Part shown: positions 1 through 7,702 of the stretch, in pieces
Layout of the letters: each line of letters begins with the position of its first letter
How positions within the stretch are numbered: position 1 is the stretch's first letter
NCBI RefSeq assembly: GCF_900142655.1
Contig: NZ_FRBQ01000011.1
Coordinates: 62,001-126,000 of the forward strand
Direction: 5' to 3'
Source of the DNA: Phytopseudomonas punonensis
GTDB taxonomy: Bacteria; Pseudomonadota; Gammaproteobacteria; Pseudomonadales; Pseudomonadaceae
Length of the DNA: 64,000 bases
The notes under the pieces: model-generated
Seen by the model: the letters and a program-made list of their open reading frames with translations, nothing else
The model's database searches: none
Told to the model about the DNA's origin: nothing
Translations under genes and position numbers: made by a program

Positions 1-2
1 CA

Positions 3-209
3 TCGCCAGGCGTAGGCCGCACCTTTTGTCAGCACTGTGGCTCAAACTTGCAGTGGTTCGCCGAGCAGCCTTATCCGAAGTGGGTGTCGGTCGCGCTTGG
101 CACACTGGATACGCCATTGCAAAACCTTGAGCAAAAGCACATCTACACCCGCTCGAAGGCCGATTGGTACTGCCTCAACGACGGTTTACCCGTCGATGAT
201 CACAACTGA
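3..209 (+). CDS. GFA family protein, C-terminal part (5' end outside window)
   Basis: The open frame enters from the left edge in frame 3 and stops at TGA 207-209, giving 68 visible residues. The piece has a CxxC zinc-knuckle motif (FCQHCGS), followed by segments reading VALGTLD and HIYTRSKADWY and a closing DGLP. This pattern is typical of the C-terminal half of GFA (glutathione-dependent formaldehyde-activating enzyme-like, CENP-V/GFA) proteins, which bind zinc through cysteines. The remaining Cys motifs and the start lie outside the window. It sits 9 bases before the VWA gene on the same strand, so the two may be co-transcribed. The substrate cannot be inferred; most GFA proteins have no proven activity. 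Confidence 0.75.
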   Translation, partial: SPGVGRTFCQHCGSNLQWFAEQPYPKWVSVALGTLDTPLQNLEQKHIYTRSKADWYCLNDGLPVDDHN

Positions 210-218
210 GGGGGCGCC

Positions 219-1397
219 ATGCTGCTCAACCTGTTCAACGAAATGCGCGCGGCCAAGGTGCCGGTGTCCCTGCGCGAACTGCTCGACCTGATCGATGCGC
301 TCAAGCACAAGGTCGTGTTTGCCGACATGGACGAGTTCTATTACCTGGCTCGCGCCATTCTGGTGAAGGACGAGCGTCATTTCGACAAGTTCGACCGTGC
401 CTTCTCCGCCTACTTCGATGGTTTGCAGAACCTCGACCAGCACCTCGAAGCGCTGATCCCCGAGGAATGGCTGCGCAAGGAATTCGAGCGTTCGCTGACC
501 GACGAGGAACGCGCGCAAATCCAGTCCCTTGGCGGCCTCGACAAACTGATCGAGGAGTTCAAGAAACGCCTGGAAGAACAGAAGGAACGCCACGCCGGCG
601 GCAACAAGTGGATCGGCACCGGCGGCACCAGCCCGTTCGGATCGGGCGGTTACAACCCGGAGGGCATCCGCGTTGGCGATGCCGGCAAGCGCCAAGGCAA
701 AGCGGTCAAGGTGTGGGATCAGCGCGAGTACAAGAACCTCGACGACTCGGTGGAGATCGGCACGCGCAATATCAAGGTGGCCCTGCGCCGCCTGCGCAAG
801 TTCGCCCGCCAGGGCGCCCAGGACGAACTGGACCTCGATGGCACCATCGACCACACCGCCCGTGACGGCGGCCTTTTGAACATCCAGATGCGCCCGGAGC
901 GTCGCAACACGGTCAAGCTGCTCCTGCTGTTCGATATCGGCGGCTCCATGGACGCCCACGTCAAGGTCTGCGAGGAGCTGTTCTCGGCCTGCCGTACCGA
1001 GTTCAAGCACATGGAGTATTTCTACTTCCATAACTGCGTGTACGAATCGGTATGGAAGAACAACCTGCGCCGCAATGCCGAACGCATGTCCACCCACGAC
1101 CTGCTGCACAAGTACGGCGCCGACTACAAGGTGGTGTTTATCGGCGACGCGGCCATGGCTCCCTACGAGATCACCCAGCCGGGTGGCAGCGTCGAGCACT
1201 GGAACGAGGAAGCGGGTTACCTGTGGATTCGCCGCTTCATAGAAACCTACAAGAAGCTTATCTGGATCAACCCCTACCCGCGGGAAGCCTGGGACTACAC
1301 CACGTCGACCGGCATCATTCGCGAGTTGATCAACGACCAGATGTTCCCGCTTACTCTGCAGGGGCTGGAAGACGGGATGCGCTTTCTGGCCAGGTAG
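219..1397 (+). CDS. VWA domain-containing protein, CoxE-like (COG3552 type)
   Basis: A 392-residue protein with an N-terminal helical region, a Gly-rich middle (about residues 127-150) and a C-terminal von Willebrand A domain. The MIDAS-like motif is D239-I-G-G-S243-M, so the usual DxSxS has Gly in place of the first Ser. No signal peptide or membrane segment is seen, so it is probably cytoplasmic. Proteins of this family normally work with a MoxR-type AAA+ ATPase in cofactor insertion or complex maturation. No such ATPase is adjacent here; one could lie upstream of the window. The ATG start follows a GGGGCG stretch. A large antisense frame over the gene is a codon-bias shadow. Confidence 0.85.
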   Translation: MLLNLFNEMRAAKVPVSLRELLDLIDALKHKVVFADMDEFYYLARAILVKDERHFDKFDRAFSAYFDGLQNLDQHLEALIPEEWLRKEFERSLTDEERAQIQSLGGLDKLIEEFKKRLEEQKERHAGGNKWIGTGGTSPFGSGGYNPEGIRVGDAGKRQGKAVKVWDQREYKNLDDSVEIGTRNIKVALRRLRKFARQGAQDELDLDGTIDHTARDGGLLNIQMRPERRNTVKLLLLFDIGGSMDAHVKVCEELFSACRTEFKHMEYFYFHNCVYESVWKNNLRRNAERMSTHDLLHKYGADYKVVFIGDAAMAPYEITQPGGSVEHWNEEAGYLWIRRFIETYKKLIWINPYPREAWDYTTSTGIIRELINDQMFPLTLQGLEDGMRFLAR

Positions 1398-1406
1398 CTG
1401 CAACCT

Positions 1407-1474
1407 GTAGCCCGGGTCGAGCGCAGCGACACCCGGGAAAGGCTCTGGGTATCGCTTCGCTCAACCCAGGCTAC
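1407..1474. repeat. REP-like imperfect palindrome, copy 1
   Basis: A 68-base element bounded by GTAGCC and its complement GGCTAC. Internally it has two hairpin arms, one containing GAGCGCAGCGACACCCGGG and the other CTGGGTATCGCTTCGCTC. It begins 9 bases after the VWA stop codon, between convergent genes. A close copy lies at 43370-43438, also between convergent genes. The position and symmetry fit Pseudomonas REP-type extragenic palindromes, which can act as bidirectional transcription ends. Confidence 0.75.
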
Positions 1475-1483
1475 GCAACCACT

Positions 1484-2017
1484 TCAACGCATGCGCGGCG
1501 TCTGTCGCTCTGGCGCAACGCGGCGCTGACGACGGCCAAATGGCAAAGCCAGCAACAGCAGGATGCTTTCCACTACCCAGGCGATAAACAGCGCGCAGGC
1601 GATACCCCAGGCGATCGCCTCCGGCGCCAGCAGCACCTGATAGCGGTAGGCAGCCCGGGTTTCTGCCAGCAACTGCGCATCGGCAGCGGTTGCCAGGTGC
1701 CAGACCTGGCCATACCAGGGACCTTGCATCGCCAGGGATTCTTTCTCGAGCAACGCAGAGCGCTCGACCAGCAGGCCGACGCTGCGCGCATCGCTCTGCA
1801 TTACCGGATCGCTGCTATTGCGATAGTGGCCGACCAGGCGCTGCAGGTTACCGTCGAAGAAGCGCCGGGCAGTATCACGAAAGCCGCTCAGACTCTGTTC
1901 GGACTCAAGACGGTGGGCTTCGACGCGCTTGGCGTAATCATCGATGAAGCCGGGCACCTGAACGCCCAGCAGCAGGCCAAGAGCAAACAACGCCAGACGC
2001 AGATAACTTCTTATCAT
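1484..2017 (-). CDS. DUF2937 family membrane protein
   Basis: A 177-residue protein starting MIRSYLRLALFALGLLLGVQ. It has an N-terminal membrane helix (about 6-24), a soluble central region probably on the periplasmic side, and a second hydrophobic helix near residues 132-155, ending in a basic tail. This arrangement matches DUF2937. The start at 2017 is chosen because a GAGGGAAGG stretch lies just upstream and the hydrophobic helix begins immediately; the longer reading would add 27 polar residues overlapping the upstream gene's 3' end. It is the last gene of a minus-strand group with the glutamine amidotransferase and a membrane protein. Function unknown. Confidence 0.7.
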   Translation of the reverse strand: MIRSYLRLALFALGLLLGVQVPGFIDDYAKRVEAHRLESEQSLSGFRDTARRFFDGNLQRLVGHYRNSSDPVMQSDARSVGLLVERSALLEKESLAMQGPWYGQVWHLATAADAQLLAETRAAYRYQVLLAPEAIAWGIACALFIAWVVESILLLLALPFGRRQRRVAPERQTPRMR

Positions 2018-2046
2018 CCTTCCCTCGTCGCCCCGCGGGACGTCAG

Positions 2047-2823
2047 TCAGTTGCTCTGGCCCTGGGCGATGCATTCGCCGGCGCGCCACAGGCGCCATTC
2101 ACCAGGCTGATAGACCGACCAGGCTTCGTTGTCGGTCAACGGCTCGGTGGCCAGCACCGAAACCACGTCATCGGGCGTGGTTTCGGCGTGAAAATCCACG
2201 CTCATGTCGGCATCACGCAGGTGTGCAGGGCCGAAGGGCGCGCGCCGGGTGATGTGCGCCAGCTTGGTCGAGCAAAAGCTGAATAGCCAGTCGCCGTCAC
2301 TGAGCAGGCAGTTGAACACGCCGTGCTGTCGATAGGCCGCACAGGCTGCGACAAGTTCAGGCAACAGCACCTCGATCGGCACAGCTTCCGGGAAGGCAGT
2401 ACGAATGCGGTTGAGCAGGTCACAGAAGGCCGACTCGCTGTCGGTATCGCCAATGGCGCGGTAGAAGCTCAGCGCCGGGCGGAAATCGGCCAGTTGGCCG
2501 TTGTGGGCGAAACACCAGTTGCGCCCCCACAGTTCACGCACAAAGGGATGGGTGTTGGCCAGGCACACGCGCCCGACATTGGCCTGGCGGATATGCCCGA
2601 TCACCACTTCGCTCTTGATCGGATAGCGCTGCACCAGCTGCGCCACTTCAGATTCGCTGCTCGCCCGCGGGTCCTGGAAGAGACGCAGGCCGCGCCCTTC
2701 GTAGAACCCGATGCCCCAGCCATCTCGATGCGGCCCGGTACGCCCGCCACGCTGCATCAGCCCGGTGAAGCTGAAAACGATATCGGTGGGGACGTTGGCA
2801 CTCATACCGAGCAGCTCACACAT
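2047..2823 (-). CDS. class II glutamine amidotransferase (YafJ-like)
   Basis: A 258-residue protein beginning M-C-E-L-L-G. The Cys right after the initiator Met is the catalytic nucleophile of Ntn-type class II glutamine amidotransferases. Other family motifs are HRDGWGIGFY (about 32-41), GHIRQANVG and NTHPF (about 76-92) and FAHNGQL near residue 106. The length fits stand-alone YafJ/Gn-AT-II proteins that lack a synthase domain. The acceptor substrate is unknown. It lies 24 bases downstream of a membrane-protein gene and 29 bases upstream of the DUF2937 gene, all on the minus strand, consistent with one transcript. Confidence 0.88.
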   Translation of the reverse strand: MCELLGMSANVPTDIVFSFTGLMQRGGRTGPHRDGWGIGFYEGRGLRLFQDPRASSESEVAQLVQRYPIKSEVVIGHIRQANVGRVCLANTHPFVRELWGRNWCFAHNGQLADFRPALSFYRAIGDTDSESAFCDLLNRIRTAFPEAVPIEVLLPELVAACAAYRQHGVFNCLLSDGDWLFSFCSTKLAHITRRAPFGPAHLRDADMSVDFHAETTPDDVVSVLATEPLTDNEAWSVYQPGEWRLWRAGECIAQGQSN

Positions 2824-2847
2824 GATCTGGCTCTCGCTCTCTCAGGT

Positions 2848-3321
2848 TTACAAACGCGGTTCGACGCGAGTACTACGGCTGCCCCGTGGCGCCTTGTACT
2901 CTGGCTCCTGATCCTGCTGCAGACGCTCGCGCAAGGTCAGGTCGCTGTCATCGCCCTGCTGTTCTTCACGCGCGGCCTTGCGAGTCTTGGCGCGGCTCAG
3001 GAACGGCCAGCGTATGGCCACGAACACCAAATAGATGGCGAACACGATAAGCCCGTACATCGCCAGATCCGCCACAGCACGCCAGGCGTTGCTGCCCACC
3101 TTGAAAATCAGATCGAGGGCGACGATCGCCACAGCCGGTGCGAACAGCTCCTTGGCAGGGTCGACGATGGTCGGGCAAAACAGCAGGATCGCCACCAGCA
3201 CCCGCAGCGGCTCACGCAGGTAGCGCCACATCCAGCCGGTAATCTTGAACCACACCAGCAGGCAGCCCAATGCGGCAATCGCATAAGCGCCCCAGGCGAG
3301 GAGATAGTCGTTTTCGATCAT
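2848..3321 (-). CDS. hypothetical inner-membrane protein
   Basis: A 157-residue protein starting MIENDYLLAWGAYAIAALG. It has hydrophobic stretches at about 6-24, 38-50, 58-70 and 85-108, followed by a charged C-terminal tail rich in Arg, Lys, Glu and Gln (about 112-157). An inner-membrane location with a cytoplasmic tail is likely. The start at 3321 was preferred over an upstream start at 3447 because the extra 42 residues are polar and overlap the promoter region of the divergent oligopeptidase gene. I do not recognise a characterised family. It heads the minus-strand group that also contains the amidotransferase and DUF2937 genes. Confidence 0.65.
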   Translation of the reverse strand: MIENDYLLAWGAYAIAALGCLLVWFKITGWMWRYLREPLRVLVAILLFCPTIVDPAKELFAPAVAIVALDLIFKVGSNAWRAVADLAMYGLIVFAIYLVFVAIRWPFLSRAKTRKAAREEQQGDDSDLTLRERLQQDQEPEYKAPRGSRSTRVEPRL

Positions 3322-3503
3322 GAGGGGGATGGTTCCCTTGCTTGACTGGGCTCGAACGGGCAAATCCGTATTTTCGGCAGTTGCCTGGCCACAAAGGCGC
3401 TTATGATAACGGCTTTTCCCTGGTTCGGCGCTTTTAGGCCACTTCAAAAACCACCGCGTTTTTAGAAATGCCGCCTGGCGTCGCCCGCGCTTTGGAGACT
3501 CCC

Positions 3504-5546
3504 ATGACCAACGCCCCTATCGCCCGCAAGGCCGCTGGCGCCGATCCATACCATTGGCTCGAAGCCCGCGACAGCGACGAGGTACTGGATCATTTGCGCG
3601 CCGAAAATGCTTACCTGGAAAGCCAGTTGAGCGATCAGAGCGCGCTGCGCGAGAGGCTGTTTCAGGAAATAAAAAGCCGTATTCGCGAGACCGATCTCTC
3701 GTTGCCGACGCCTTGGGGCGATTACCTTTATTACCAGCGCACCACCGCTGGCGATGAATACCCGCGCCACTATCGCTGCCCACGCCCCGCGGATGACAGC
3801 CTGAACATCGACGAAAGCGCGGAACAGCTGCTTCTCGACCCCAATGAAATCGCTGCAGGTGGTTTCCTGTCGCTGGGCGCCTTCAGCATCAGCCCCGATC
3901 AACAGCGGCTCGCCTACAGCCTGGATACCAGTGGCGACGAGATCTACCGCCTGTTCGTCAAAGAGCTGAGCAGTGGCGTAATCACGGAGCTGCCCTTCGA
4001 GAACTGCGACGGCAGCATGACCTGGGCCAATGACAGCCAGACTTTCTTTTACGGCGAGCTGGACGATACGCACCGCCCAGGCACGCTGCATCGTTTTCGT
4101 CTGGGCGAAGCGCAGAGCACCCAGGTTTTTCACGAGCCTGATGGGCGTTTCTTCCTCAGCTGCTACCGCAGCAGCTCAGAGCGCCAGCTGGTACTGCTGC
4201 TCGGCAGCAAGACCACCAGCGAGTGCTGGGTGCTGGATGCCGATGCGCCTCTAGAGCTCTTCCAATGTCTGGCCCCGCGTGAAGACGGCCACGAATACTA
4301 CGCCGACCACGGCAAGCTCGACGGCGAATGGGCCTGGCTGATTCGCAGCAACCAGACCGGCATCAATTTCGCGCTGTACAGTGCAACACAGGAGCAACCA
4401 ACGCGAGCCCACTGGCAGGAACTTGTGGCGCACAACGAGCACGTCATGCTCGAAGGCGTCAGCCTGGCCGAATCGGCACTGGTGCTCAGCTTGCGTGAAG
4501 GTGGTCTGCCGGTCATCGACGTACGCCCGCAGGGGCTGGCTGGTTATCGCGTCAGCCTGCCGGATGCGGCATACAGCCTGTATGTACAGGACAGCCTGGA
4601 GTTCAGCAGCCCGGTGATTCGCCTGCGTTACGAGGCGCTCAACCGCCCGGCACAGGTGCGCCAGTTGAAACTGGCGGATGGCACGCAGCAGATCCTCAAG
4701 GAAACGCCGGTGCTTGGCGAGTTCGATGCCGATGCATACATCAGCCAGCGGCTATGGGCGACAGCGGCGGACGGCACTCAGGTGCCGATCAGCCTGGTGG
4801 CCCGCCGGGACTCATTGGCGCAAGCGGCGCCCCTCTATCTATATGGCTATGGCGCCTACGGCGAGAGCCTTGATCCGTGGTTTTCCCATGCGCGCCTGAG
4901 CCTGCTCGATCGCGGCGTAGTGTTCGCAATCGCTCACGTGCGCGGCGGCGGAGAGCTGGGAGAAGCCTGGTACCGCGCGGGAAAACTGGAGCACAAACAG
5001 AACAGCTTCGGTGACTTCATCGCCTGTGCAGAGCAGCTGATCGCCCAGGGTTTCACCAACCCCTCGCAGCTGGCCATCAGCGGAGGCAGTGCGGGCGGCT
5101 TGTTGATCGGCGCGGTGCTCAATCAACGGCCAGAGCTGTTTGCCGCCGCCATTGCCGAAGTGCCTTTCGTCGATGTGCTCAACACCATGCTCAATCCGGA
5201 TCTGCCGCTGACGGTGACCGAGTACGACGAATGGGGTGACCCCAATCAGCCGGCCGTCCATGAGCGCATCAAGGGTTACGCACCTTACGAGAACGTCAGC
5301 GCGCAGGCCTATCCCGCCATCCTCGCCGTTGCCGGTTACAACGACAGCCGTGTGCAGTACTGGGAAGCCGCCAAATGGGTGGCGCGGCTGCGCGAATTGA
5401 AAACCGATGACAACCTGCTGCTGCTTAAAACCGACCTGGAAGCCGGCCATGGCGGCATGAGCGGCCGCTATCAGGCCATCCGCGATGTGGCGCTGGAATA
5501 TGCCTTCCTGTTCAAGGTGCTCGACCTGCACGTGGCAGGTCGATAG
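3504..5546 (+). CDS. ptrB: oligopeptidase B (prolyl oligopeptidase family, S9A)
   Basis: A 680-residue serine peptidase with an N-terminal beta-propeller (about 70-400) and a C-terminal alpha/beta-hydrolase domain. The catalytic triad reads S529 in GGSAGG, D614 in GYNDSRV and H649 in EAGHGG. Acidic residues around the EYDEWGDP segment fit oligopeptidase B, which cleaves short peptides after Arg or Lys in the cytoplasm or periplasm; no signal peptide is visible. The start at 3504 has GGAG seven bases upstream, while an in-frame ATG 36 bases earlier lacks a good site. It is transcribed alone, divergent from the membrane-protein gene. Confidence 0.92.
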   Translation: MTNAPIARKAAGADPYHWLEARDSDEVLDHLRAENAYLESQLSDQSALRERLFQEIKSRIRETDLSLPTPWGDYLYYQRTTAGDEYPRHYRCPRPADDSLNIDESAEQLLLDPNEIAAGGFLSLGAFSISPDQQRLAYSLDTSGDEIYRLFVKELSSGVITELPFENCDGSMTWANDSQTFFYGELDDTHRPGTLHRFRLGEAQSTQVFHEPDGRFFLSCYRSSSERQLVLLLGSKTTSECWVLDADAPLELFQCLAPREDGHEYYADHGKLDGEWAWLIRSNQTGINFALYSATQEQPTRAHWQELVAHNEHVMLEGVSLAESALVLSLREGGLPVIDVRPQGLAGYRVSLPDAAYSLYVQDSLEFSSPVIRLRYEALNRPAQVRQLKLADGTQQILKETPVLGEFDADAYISQRLWATAADGTQVPISLVARRDSLAQAAPLYLYGYGAYGESLDPWFSHARLSLLDRGVVFAIAHVRGGGELGEAWYRAGKLEHKQNSFGDFIACAEQLIAQGFTNPSQLAISGGSAGGLLIGAVLNQRPELFAAAIAEVPFVDVLNTMLNPDLPLTVTEYDEWGDPNQPAVHERIKGYAPYENVSAQAYPAILAVAGYNDSRVQYWEAAKWVARLRELKTDDNLLLLKTDLEAGHGGMSGRYQAIRDVALEYAFLFKVLDLHVAGR

Positions 5547-5575
5547 CGGGCTGCCGGAGTCAGCAGCGGAAGTCG

Positions 5576-5839
5576 TCAATCAGGAATTTGCTCGCCTGGT
5601 TGTTCGGGCGTCAGTTCTTCCTGACGCTCGGTGGCGTCATCGGCAGCTTTGGTGGACTCGTCGTTGTCACGGCCATCACGAATGACCGGCGGCGTATCCG
5701 GGTCGACCTTAGATGGATCTGGCACTTGAGGTGTCTGAATGGCGCCTGCCGGCTGCGGCGGCGCCGACTGTTGCTGCTGGGCGTGAGTGACGCCAGCCAA
5801 TGAAAGCAGGCTGATCAGCATTACGCTGGATGTGCGCAT
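5576..5839 (-). CDS. small exported Gln/Pro-rich protein
   Basis: An 87-residue protein with a signal peptide (MRTSSVMLISLLSLAGVTHA, predicted cleavage after A20) followed by an acidic, low-complexity mature part rich in Gln, Pro, Asp and Glu. No membrane segment or cysteine is present, so it is probably a small, disordered periplasmic protein. The Met at 5839 is chosen because it starts the signal peptide; the frame's first Met adds seven residues and is less plausible. It converges on ptrB with 29 bases between the stops. No known family recognised. Confidence 0.6.
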   Translation of the reverse strand: MRTSSVMLISLLSLAGVTHAQQQQSAPPQPAGAIQTPQVPDPSKVDPDTPPVIRDGRDNDESTKAADDATERQEELTPEQPGEQIPD

Positions 5840-5959
5840 GTTTGGTACTCCTCTGTACAAAGGGACATGCTGCGTTGGGCATTGCCGGCGCGCGGAAAGT
5901 GCAGACTCATTGCTCGGCTCAGCCTATATACTGCGAAAACCGGTTACCAAGGATCGATC

Positions 5960-6328
5960 ATGAGCAGCCCATCCACGCCAACCTCCAAACTCGACCGCAT
6001 TCTCGCCGACGCCCAGCGTAGCCGCGAAGAAGGCTATCGCGACAAAGCCCTGCGCATGTACCCGCACGTATGCGGCCGCTGCGCCCGTGAGTTTTCCGGC
6101 AAGCGCCTGAGCGAACTGACCGTACACCACCGCGACCACAACCACGACAACAACCCTCAGGACGGCTCCAACTGGGAGCTGCTGTGCCTGTTTTGTCACG
6201 ACAACGAACATTCGCGTTACACCGATCAGCAGTACTTCAGCGAAGGCTCGACCGCCAGCCAATCGGGGCCGAAAACCACCCACAAGGCATTTGCCAACCT
6301 CGCTGATCTGCTGCAGAAAAAATCCTGA
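5960..6328 (+). CDS. yajD: HNH nuclease family protein, YajD type
   Basis: A 122-residue protein with an HNH core. A zinc-binding CGRC (about 38-41) is followed by HHRDHNHDNN (about 56-65) and LLCLFCHDNEH (about 74-84), giving the Cys pairs and the catalytic HH...N...H of the beta-beta-alpha-metal fold. Length and motif spacing match E. coli YajD. The start at 5960 gives the canonical length; an upstream in-frame Met at 5867 has no family similarity. YajD-type proteins are presumed nucleases with no proven substrate. It lies 48 bases upstream of the SpoU-type methyltransferase on the same strand. Confidence 0.85.
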   Translation: MSSPSTPTSKLDRILADAQRSREEGYRDKALRMYPHVCGRCAREFSGKRLSELTVHHRDHNHDNNPQDGSNWELLCLFCHDNEHSRYTDQQYFSEGSTASQSGPKTTHKAFANLADLLQKKS

Positions 6329-6376
6329 GGAGCGAACAGGCCGTATAATGCCGCCCATTTTGCGCGAGGCCTGTCC

Positions 6377-6844
6377 GTGGGCAACAAACGATACAGCTGC
6401 ATTGGTCTTTACAACCCCAAGTCACCGGAGAACGTCGGCGCCGTGATGCGCGCCGCCGGTTGCTACGGCGTTGCCTCGGTCTTCTATACCGGTAAGCGCT
6501 ACGAGCGCGCGCGGGACTTTGTCACCGATACCAAGCGCGTGCACCTGGATATTCCCTTGATTGGCATCGATGACCTGCAAAAGGTCATCCCGCTCGGCTG
6601 CACACCGGTAGCCGTGGAACTGGTGGATGGCGCCCTTCCCTTGCCGACTTACACCCACCCGGATCGCGCCTTCTATATCTTCGGCCCCGAAGATGGCTCG
6701 CTGGACAAAGCCGTACGCGACTGGTGCCAGGAGGTGATTTATATCCCGACTCAGGGCTGCATGAACCTGGCCGCGACGGTCAACGTCGTCCTCTATGATC
6801 GCCTGGCCAAAGGCAACAACACCAAGACCGGCCCCAAGTACTGA
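6377..6844 (+). CDS. SpoU/TrmH-family RNA methyltransferase
   Basis: A 155-residue SAM-dependent 2'-O-methyltransferase of the SPOUT (alpha/beta knot) class, beginning with GTG. The three family motifs are present: NPKSPENVGAVMRAAG (about 13-28) with the catalytic Arg, FGPEDGSL (about 100-107), and IPTQGCMNLAATVNVVLYD (about 122-140). There is no N-terminal substrate-binding extension, so it is a minimal SPOUT domain comparable in length to TrmL. The RNA target cannot be assigned from sequence. It converges on the repeat-protein gene, with a hairpin terminator between them. Confidence 0.82.
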   Translation: MGNKRYSCIGLYNPKSPENVGAVMRAAGCYGVASVFYTGKRYERARDFVTDTKRVHLDIPLIGIDDLQKVIPLGCTPVAVELVDGALPLPTYTHPDRAFYIFGPEDGSLDKAVRDWCQEVIYIPTQGCMNLAATVNVVLYDRLAKGNNTKTGPKY

Positions 6845-6863
6845 GCGAGTTGCGGGCAAAATA

Positions 6864-6885
6864 AAGCCCGGCCTAAGCCGGGCAT
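6864..6885 (-). terminator. Rho-independent terminator of the repeat-protein gene
   Basis: A perfect 7-bp stem GCCCGGC/GCCGGGC with a CTAA loop at 6866-6883. Read on the minus strand it is followed by TTTATTTT, so it should end minus-strand transcripts coming from 7443. On the plus strand there is no T-tract. Confidence 0.75.
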
Positions 6886-6903
6886 CCGGTGCAGCATGCC
6901 AAA

Positions 6904-7443
6904 TCAGGCCGGCTGAACTTTGCCACCGGTACGCTCGTAACCGTCTTCGGCTACCAATTTGCCACCGACGCGTTCAAAACCGTTCTCGGCAACTTTGCCG
7001 CCAGTGCGGCTGTAACCATCTTCAGCTACCAGTTTGCCGCCAACGCGCTCGAAGCCGTTTTCGGCGATCTTGCCACCAGTACGCTCGTAACCGTCTTCAG
7101 CTACCAGCTTGCCACCGACGCGTTCAAAACCATTCTCGGCGATCTTTCCACCAGTACGCTCGTAACCATCTTCAGCTATCAGTTTGCCACCAACGTGCTC
7201 GAAGCCGTTTTCAGCGATTTTGCCACCGGTACGTTTGTAACCGTCTTCAGCGACCAGCTTGCCGCCGACATGCTCAAAACCGTTTTCGGCAATCTTGCCA
7301 CCAATACGCTGGTAGCCATCTTCAGCGACTTTCTGCGCACCAACCGAGTGCGAAGTAGTTGCGTCAACTGGGCCCTGTGGCAGTGCAAAAGCAGCGCTGG
7401 CGAGGGTGGCGATAAACAGGCTGGCGATAAATTCAGTTTTCAT
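6904..7443 (-). CDS. exported tandem-repeat protein
   Basis: A 179-residue protein with a signal peptide (about residues 1-20, ending in ASAAFA). The mature part is almost entirely a tandem repeat. The unit is 25 residues, made of a 12-residue half (AEDGYxRxGGK preceded by V or I) and a 13-residue half (AENGFExVGGKL). There are five full units plus one closing half from about residue 39 to 176. DNA identity between units is high, with a 75-base period. The Gly and Tyr/Phe periodicity suggests a regular extended or beta structure. Similar repeat proteins in pseudomonads are, I recall, often labelled phage infection protein without experimental basis; the role is unknown. No cysteines or catalytic motif are present. 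Confidence 0.8.
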   Translation of the reverse strand: MKTEFIASLFIATLASAAFALPQGPVDATTSHSVGAQKVAEDGYQRIGGKIAENGFEHVGGKLVAEDGYKRTGGKIAENGFEHVGGKLIAEDGYERTGGKIAENGFERVGGKLVAEDGYERTGGKIAENGFERVGGKLVAEDGYSRTGGKVAENGFERVGGKLVAEDGYERTGGKVQPA

Positions 7444-7585
7444 GGTGAGCTCCTTGGGAGGAAGTAAGTGGGTATGGAGCTCATGTTACTTAAGATTTTT
7501 TGATCAAAAACTTGATCCCGAGAATAGTAAAGATCGACTTCATTGATAGCTCGCGTAAACCAGCAGTGGCGGGCCTGTAAAGCAA

Positions 7586-7621
7586 AACGCCCAATCTGGC
7601 ATCCGCACCGGATTGGGCGTT
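7586..7621 (-). terminator. terminator of the exported peptidase gene
   Basis: An 11-bp perfect stem, AACGCCCAATC at 7586-7596 and GATTGGGCGTT at 7611-7621, with a 14-base loop. On the minus strand it is followed by TTGCTTT, fitting a Rho-independent terminator for the gene ending at 7703. It also separates that gene from the promoter region of the repeat protein. Confidence 0.75.
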
Positions 7622-7702
7622 GTCGCATCAAAATAGATCAATTACTCAGATAAGTTAGCAACGGCAGACCAGGGCTATGGCCTGCAAGCCTGGCTAAAAG
7701 AC

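Noticed and set aside
186..1403. Long minus-strand open frame of 405 codons
   Set aside because: It is fully antisense to the VWA gene, whose motifs are clear; high-GC codon bias creates such frames.
2323..3345. 340-codon plus-strand frame
   Set aside because: It crosses two well-supported minus-strand genes and their gap; no motifs.
6904..7443. CRISPR-like or satellite repeat array
   Set aside because: The 75-base period keeps one reading frame with signal peptide and stop, so it is a coding repeat; there are no unique spacers.
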